A DNA stretch of 64,000 bases, from the NCBI RefSeq assembly GCF_009720825.1, contig NZ_WNKY01000011.1:62001-126000 (forward strand). The letters run 5' to 3'. A model generated the notes under the pieces. It was not told the DNA's origin. It searched no databases and was given only the letters and a program-made list of their open reading frames with translations. Positions 57,503 to 64,000 of this stretch are shown here, piece after piece; within the stretch, counting starts at the first letter, position 1; every line of letters begins with the position of its first letter. A program made the translations under genes and the position numbers. The stretch is from Duganella radicis (GTDB lineage: Bacteria; Pseudomonadota; Gammaproteobacteria; Burkholderiales; Burkholderiaceae_D).

Positions 57503-57559
57503 ATCACCCGGGTGCTCCCGGGCGTAGCATCCCAGCAGACCCGTTCAGCGAGGATGCCC

Positions 57560-58669
57560 ATGAAGCGCGACCAGCACGCCCCCCTGCCCGCCGCCGCCCG
57601 CCCGGCGGCAGCCAAACCCGCGCGCGCGCCATCCGCCGCAGCGGGGGCGTCGGCATCGGCGTCCATACCGCCGCCGGTGGCGGCGAAGCTGGCCGGTTTG
57701 CGCTACGTCCATGACGACCAGCCGGGCATCGCCCGCCGCTTGCGCGGCAAGCAGTTCCAATACCTGGACGCCGACGGCAGCGTGGTCACGGACGAAGACA
57801 CACTGGCGCGCATCAAAGCGCTGGTGATTCCGCCGGCATGGACCGACGTCTGGATCTGCAAGCACGCGCTGGGCCACCTGCAAGCCACGGGGCGCGACGC
57901 GCGCGGCCGCAAACAGTATCGCTACCACGCCCGCTGGCGCACCCACCGCGACGAAGCCAAATATAGCCGCATGCTCAGCTTCGGCCAGGCCCTGCCCGGC
58001 ATCCGCGGCGCCGTCGATGAAGCGCTACGGCTCCCCGGCCTGCCGCGCCAGAAGGTGCTGGCCACCATTGTCTACCTGCTGGAAGCGACCCTGATGCGCA
58101 TCGGGAACGAGGAGTACGCGCGCGAGAACAAATCCTTCGGCCTGACCACGCTGCGCGAGCGCCACGTACGGCTGGACGGCAGCACGGTGACCTTCCGCTT
58201 CCGCGGCAAGAGCGGCGTGCATCACGCGGTGGAAGTACACGACCGCCGGCTGGCGCGCATCATCAACCGCATGCGCGACCTGCCCGGCCAGGAACTGTTC
58301 CAGTACGAAGACGACGATGGCAATCCGCACGCCATCGATTCGTCCGACGTCAACGACTACCTGCAAGCGATCACCGGCGCCGATTACACCGCCAAGGACT
58401 TCCGCACCTGGGCCGGCACCGTGCTGGCGGCGATGGCGCTGAAAGCCTATGAAAAATACGACTCCGAGACGCAAGCCCGGAAAAACATCGTGCAAGCGAT
58501 TGAATCGGTGGCGAAAAAACTCGGCAACACGCCGACGATCTGCCGCAAATGCTACGTCCACCCGGCGGTGCTGGAGGCCTACCTCGACGGCACCATGGTT
58601 GAAACCCTGAGCCGCTACCATCCCGAAGAAGCCGCCGTCCTCGCGCTTTTACAACAGCGATTGGAGTAG
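57560..58669 (+). CDS. DNA topoisomerase IB (poxvirus-like)
   Basis: A 369-residue protein. A low-complexity Ala/Pro N-terminal tail (about 40 residues) precedes the bacterial TopIB domain: GLRYVHDDQPGIARRLRGKQFQYLD, IPPAWTDVWIC, RNADGRKQYRYH-like HARWRTHRDE, IGNEEYARENKSFGLTTLR, and catalytic Arg/Lys residues in FRGKSG and TAKDFRTWAGT. The likely nucleophile Tyr is in CRKCYVHPAVLEAYLDG. It relaxes supercoils by single-strand cleavage. ATG 57560 has AGCGAGG at the right spacing. Confidence 0.92.
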   Translation: MKRDQHAPLPAAARPAAAKPARAPSAAAGASASASIPPPVAAKLAGLRYVHDDQPGIARRLRGKQFQYLDADGSVVTDEDTLARIKALVIPPAWTDVWICKHALGHLQATGRDARGRKQYRYHARWRTHRDEAKYSRMLSFGQALPGIRGAVDEALRLPGLPRQKVLATIVYLLEATLMRIGNEEYARENKSFGLTTLRERHVRLDGSTVTFRFRGKSGVHHAVEVHDRRLARIINRMRDLPGQELFQYEDDDGNPHAIDSSDVNDYLQAITGADYTAKDFRTWAGTVLAAMALKAYEKYDSETQARKNIVQAIESVAKKLGNTPTICRKCYVHPAVLEAYLDGTMVETLSRYHPEEAAVLALLQQRLE

Positions 58670-58673
58670 AATT

Positions 58674-58696
58674 CAGGTTCGTAAAACACGAGCCTG
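58674..58696 (+). promoter_or_regulatory. Hairpin covering the ribosome-binding region of the next gene
   Basis: CAGGTTCGT-AAAAC-ACGAGCCTG (one G-T wobble pair) ends 3 nt before ATG 58700, so in RNA it would hide the ribosome-binding region. No T run follows, so it is not a terminator. Confidence 0.45.
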
Positions 58697-58699
58697 ACC

Positions 58700-59113
58700 A
58701 TGCCACCAGTCCTGCCTTTCCCGATCCGCAAAGAGTGCCCGCCCGGCGCTTGCGTGTGCGGGCGCGAGGACTTGCTCGACGCCTGGGAGCGCGACGGCGC
58801 CGATATCCGCGTGCTGCGCCTGACGCGTGAAGAGGAAAAACGCCTGATCGAACGCATCGAGGCCATGACCAGCTACGAAGATCTGGGCCGCATCAAGCAG
58901 CGCTTGCAGGAATTGCTCGGCATCCGGCTGACCATCACACCCAGCGACCGTGGCGTCAGCACCGTCATGGGCCTGAGCATCAAACTGGCCGAGCAGCCAG
59001 GCCTGTGCCGCCGCACGCACGAGGCTCTGCCCGCCGCCGTGCGCCGCTGCTTCCGCGAGCATCCCGAAATCGTCTACGCCCTGCTGAACGCGCGCGACCT
59101 GCTGGGCAATTAA
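58700..59113 (+). CDS. Hypothetical protein with N-terminal Cys motif
   Basis: A 137-residue protein. The N-terminus carries CPPGACVCGRE (three Cys), followed by a helix-rich body (TREEEKRLIERIEAMTSYEDLGRIKQRLQELLG) and two more Cys in GLCRRTHEA and RRCFREH. The Cys could bind metal or a cofactor. No known domain is recognised. It is 30 bp downstream of the topoisomerase gene, and its stop shares TTAA (59110-59113) with the convergent potassium-channel gene. Confidence 0.65.
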   Translation: MPPVLPFPIRKECPPGACVCGREDLLDAWERDGADIRVLRLTREEEKRLIERIEAMTSYEDLGRIKQRLQELLGIRLTITPSDRGVSTVMGLSIKLAEQPGLCRRTHEALPAAVRRCFREHPEIVYALLNARDLLGN

Positions 59114-60063
59114 CCGGGATGCGCCAGCGCGGCGCCGGGCATGCTGCCCTCGCGGCTGCCATCGGGATAGATGTCGTGGAACTTGCTGTAGTCCAGCACC
59201 CGCACATTGCCTTCCATTTTGTCGGACAGGATGTCGGCAAAATGGTGGTTGTAGTAGATGTGCTCCGCCGCGTAAGTCTGGCGCGCGTGCACGAAATCGT
59301 TGAGGGTGTCGTCGGTGCCGGAGATGGCCACCGCCAGCGTGGTGCCTTCGGCCTGCAAGTCTTGCTGCGTCTTGCCGAACAAGGGACTCGATTCGTCGAT
59401 CTTGTGCAGGATGGTCCAGGTCAGCGCGAACACGCCGGAATGTTCGCGTTCCAGAGCCAGATCGTAGAAGCGCGTGAACACCTGCCCTTCCAGCGTGGTC
59501 TCGCGCCGCACCAGCGAGGCGCGCACCGAGGCTTCCAGTATCAGGTTGGCGCGCTCGTTCCCGGCGCGCAGCATCAGGGTCGGCACGCCGTTGAATGGCG
59601 TGATCACCGCCACGTTGGAAAACATGATGCGCGAGGTCGGACGCGAGAAGCGTGCGAACAGCAGCCCGGTCACCGCCGCCACTTCCACCATGCCCAGCAA
59701 AATCTCGGTGGAGGCGACAATGTGGCCGTAGGTCGTCGCGGGATTCATATAGCCATAGCCCACCGTCGCCAGCGTCTCGATCGAGAAGAACACGCAATCG
59801 GGGAAGTAACCGGGACGCGCGTTGGAGATGGAGCCAGGCACCAGGTAGAAGGCCAGCGCAAAAACAAGATTGGTCAAGAAGTACAGCGCCCCCACCAGCA
59901 GAAAGAAGCGCGGCCAGCTTACCGTCAGCATCCAGTGGTAGATGTCGCCCCAGTGCCAGCGATTGATGCCCACGCGCTTGATGCGCGAGGTCCCGAGCTG
60001 AAACTCGCCGCGCACCTGTCCCACGCGCGGACGTATCGGTTGCTGCGGCGACTGTGGCTTCAT
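59110..60063 (-). CDS. Inward-rectifier-type potassium channel (KirBac)
   Basis: A 317-residue protein: an outer helix (FFLLVGALYFLTNLVFALAFYLV), pore helix and filter TLATVGYGYM (TVGYG, about residue 100), an inner helix (ILLGMVEVAAVTGLLFARFSRP) and a C-terminal cytoplasmic immunoglobulin-like Kir domain (RIMFSNVAVITPFNGVPTLMLR). It conducts K+ across the inner membrane and is likely lipid-regulated. It begins 4 bp after def, so it is the last gene of the ligA-galU-def transcript. Confidence 0.94.
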   Translation of the reverse strand: MKPQSPQQPIRPRVGQVRGEFQLGTSRIKRVGINRWHWGDIYHWMLTVSWPRFFLLVGALYFLTNLVFALAFYLVPGSISNARPGYFPDCVFFSIETLATVGYGYMNPATTYGHIVASTEILLGMVEVAAVTGLLFARFSRPTSRIMFSNVAVITPFNGVPTLMLRAGNERANLILEASVRASLVRRETTLEGQVFTRFYDLALEREHSGVFALTWTILHKIDESSPLFGKTQQDLQAEGTTLAVAISGTDDTLNDFVHARQTYAAEHIYYNHHFADILSDKMEGNVRVLDYSKFHDIYPDGSREGSMPGAALAHPG

Positions 60064-60067
60064 AAAG

Positions 60068-60604
60068 TCAATCGTCGTCGTTGGGATCGAGGCCGGGGAA
60101 CATCACCTCGGTGAAGCCGAATTTGGAAAAGTCCTTGATGCGCATGGGGTACAGCTTGCCCAGCAAATGATCCACCTCGTGCTGCACCACGCGCGCGTGG
60201 AAGCCGTCGACATCACGCTTGATCGGCTGGTTATACTGGTCCACGCCCTCGTAGCGCAGGCGCGTGTAGCGCGGCACGCTGCCGCGCATGCCGGGCACCG
60301 ACAGGCAACCCTCAAACGCTTCTTCCATCTCCTCCGACAGCGGCGTGAGCACAGGATTGATCAGCACCGTCTCCGGCACCTGCGGCGCATCCGGATAGCG
60401 CGGATTGCTTTTGAAGCCGTAGATCACCAGTTGCAGGTTGACGCCGATCTGTGGCGCCGCCAGGCCCGCGCCATTGGCCGCATGCATGGTGTCGAACATG
60501 TCGGCGATCAGTGCGCGCATGGCCGGCGTGTCGAACTCGGTCACCGGTTCGGCCACGCGCAGCAGGCGCGGATCGCCCATCTTCAGGATTTCGCGGACCG
60601 TCAT
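60068..60604 (-). CDS. def: Peptide deformylase
   Basis: A 178-residue zinc/iron enzyme with the three family motifs [18 protein letters not shown] and QHEVDHLLG. It removes the formyl group from nascent chains. I chose ATG 60604 because it overlaps the galU stop (ATGA) and gives the standard start [15 protein letters not shown] second def copy near fmt, common in betaproteobacteria, is not in this window. Confidence 0.96.
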   Translation of the reverse strand: MTVREILKMGDPRLLRVAEPVTEFDTPAMRALIADMFDTMHAANGAGLAAPQIGVNLQLVIYGFKSNPRYPDAPQVPETVLINPVLTPLSEEMEEAFEGCLSVPGMRGSVPRYTRLRYEGVDQYNQPIKRDVDGFHARVVQHEVDHLLGKLYPMRIKDFSKFGFTEVMFPGLDPNDDD

Positions 60605-61500
60605 TTGGCTGGCACGCCGATGTCGCACTGGATATCGCGCAGGAATTCGCAGTATTCCGCGCCGGTTTCCAGATGCTTGAGGCCCATCGCGGTGGTGGCT
60701 TTCAGGTAGCCCAGCTTGGAGCCGCAATCGTAGCGGGTGCCGTCGTAGCGGTAGGCCAGCACGCGCTCGTCCTTCATCAGCGCCGCGATGCCGTCGGTCA
60801 GCTGAATTTCACCACCGGCGCCACTGCCCAGGTTTTCCAGATAGTCGAAGATGCGGCCGGACAGCACATAGCGGCCCACCACCGCCAGCGTCGATGGGGC
60901 GTCTTCCGGCTTCGGTTTCTCGACGATGCCGTGCACCAGCTCCAGCTTTGGCTGGTAGCCGCTGGCGCTGACAATGCCATACTGGCGCGTCGCCGCACGC
61001 GGCACTTCCTGTACCGCCAGGATGCTGGAGCGCTCGTAACCATACAGGTCGGTCATCTGCGCCAGCACCGGTTTGACGCCGGTGTCGGTATCCATGAAGT
61101 CGTCGGCCAGCAGCACGGCGAACGGCTCGTCGCCGATCACCGGGCGCGCGCACAGCACCGCATGGCCGAGGCCCAGCGGCTCCGACTGGCGGATGTAGAT
61201 GCAGTTGACGCTTTTCGGAATCACATTGCGCACCAGTTCCAGCAACTGCTGCTTGTCGGCGGCTTCCAGCTCGGACTCCAGCTCATAGGCTTTGTCGAAG
61301 TGGTCCTCGATGGCACGCTTGTTACGGCCGGTGATGAACACCATCTCGGTGATGCCGGCGGCCACCGCCTCTTCCACCGCGTACTGGATCAATGGCTTGT
61401 CAACGATAGGCAGCATCTCTTTCGGCTGCGCCTTGGTCGCGGGGAGAAAACGGCTGCCCAGGCCTGCGACGGGGAATACGGCTTTTTGAATTTTTGGCAT
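60601..61500 (-). CDS. galU: UTP-glucose-1-phosphate uridylyltransferase
   Basis: A 299-residue nucleotidyltransferase: [26 protein letters not shown] at the N-terminus, [13 protein letters not shown] with the metal-binding Asp, and [13 protein letters not shown]. It makes UDP-glucose for surface polysaccharides. It sits 3 bp after the ligA stop and overlaps def. Confidence 0.97.
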   Translation of the reverse strand: MPKIQKAVFPVAGLGSRFLPATKAQPKEMLPIVDKPLIQYAVEEAVAAGITEMVFITGRNKRAIEDHFDKAYELESELEAADKQQLLELVRNVIPKSVNCIYIRQSEPLGLGHAVLCARPVIGDEPFAVLLADDFMDTDTGVKPVLAQMTDLYGYERSSILAVQEVPRAATRQYGIVSASGYQPKLELVHGIVEKPKPEDAPSTLAVVGRYVLSGRIFDYLENLGSGAGGEIQLTDGIAALMKDERVLAYRYDGTRYDCGSKLGYLKATTAMGLKHLETGAEYCEFLRDIQCDIGVPAK

Positions 61501-61503
61501 GAT

Positions 61504-63846
<2,343 letters not shown>

Positions 63847-64000
63847 TTAGCTGAACAGACGCAGTGCGCGGGTCGAACCGGCCGGGATGTCGGCGTCATT
63901 CATTTCGTCGTAGAAGTCCTTCACTTGGCCGGCGATTTCGGTCAGCGCGGCGTCGGACAGCGGCTGGTTGTAATCGTCGACGATGGTCGCGTCCAGACGC
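63847..64000 (-). CDS. zipA: Cell division protein ZipA, C-terminal end (partial)
   Basis: Only the last 50 or so residues are in the window; the start lies beyond base 64000. The reading frame gives RLDATIVDDYNQPLSDAALT, a helix (EIAGQVKDFYDEM) and a terminal IPAGSTRALRLFS, the C-terminal FtsZ-binding domain ending seen in Burkholderiales ZipA. Placement just upstream of ligA (9 bp gap) is the usual order in this group. ZipA tethers FtsZ to the membrane. Confidence 0.75.
   Translation of the reverse strand, partial: RLDATIVDDYNQPLSDAALTEIAGQVKDFYDEMNDADIPAGSTRALRLFS

Overview
The window is a high-G+C betaproteobacterial chromosome segment. It most likely comes from the Oxalobacteraceae (Massilia/Duganella/Rugamonas-like). 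The evidence is the block rpsB-tsf-pyrH-frr-uppS-cdsA-dxr-rseP-bamA-skp-lpxD-fabZ-lpxA-lpxB-rnhB in Burkholderiales order, zipA directly upstream of ligA, a PEP-CTERM protein with an MHFG motif, and the smpB/ratA/rnfH arrangement. The genus is inferred. I saw no rRNA, tRNA, CRISPR array, insertion sequence or prophage.

Layout. 1-8.8 kb: the 3' part of a GH3 glucosidase, an orphan periplasmic binding protein, an alpha/beta hydrolase, a small two-gene cassette of lower G+C, rnfH-ratA divergent from smpB, a lipoprotein/FlgO-like pair, and an operon nfeD-qmcA-DUF4259-sir2 on the minus strand. 10.4-13.8 kb: ppsA divergent from its regulator ppsR. 13.8-32.8 kb: about 19 kb all on the minus strand, running from rpsB and tsf through nucleotide, isoprenoid, lipid A and outer-membrane assembly genes to rnhB, a SpoU methyltransferase, a REC-EAL protein and a large catalase. 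33.2-44.8 kb: a plus-strand run with a PEP-CTERM protein, map-glnD, an RluB/E/F-type pseudouridine synthase, a YcgR-like PilZ protein, an NCS1-transporter/histidine-kinase fusion with its LuxR-type regulator, and a DUF445 membrane protein.

44.8-50.6 kb holds a compact respiratory cluster: a heme-copper oxidase with a subunit I-III fusion, a subunit II with a fused cytochrome c domain, a lipoprotein cytochrome c, and a divergent diheme cytochrome c followed by an AI-2E-family permease. 50.6-57.1 kb is a urea uptake operon read from the minus strand (porin-urtA-urtB-urtC-urtD-urtE). 57.2-64 kb has a small unknown gene, a type IB topoisomerase, a Cys-motif protein, and a packed minus-strand operon zipA-ligA-galU-def-kir.

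Most notable: (1) the oxidase cluster, where a mono-haem cytochrome domain appears to have been duplicated; (2) a LigA of about 777 residues whose extra segment looks like a second, degenerate copy of its helix-hairpin-helix domain; (3) the transporter-kinase fusion whose start codon abuts a perfect terminator hairpin; (4) the convergent gene pairs, which nearly all overlap, four of them by exactly 4 bp, leaving no room for terminators between them; (5) the low-G+C two-gene cassette at 4308-4900. Gene calls rest on reading the translations by eye. No database search was run.
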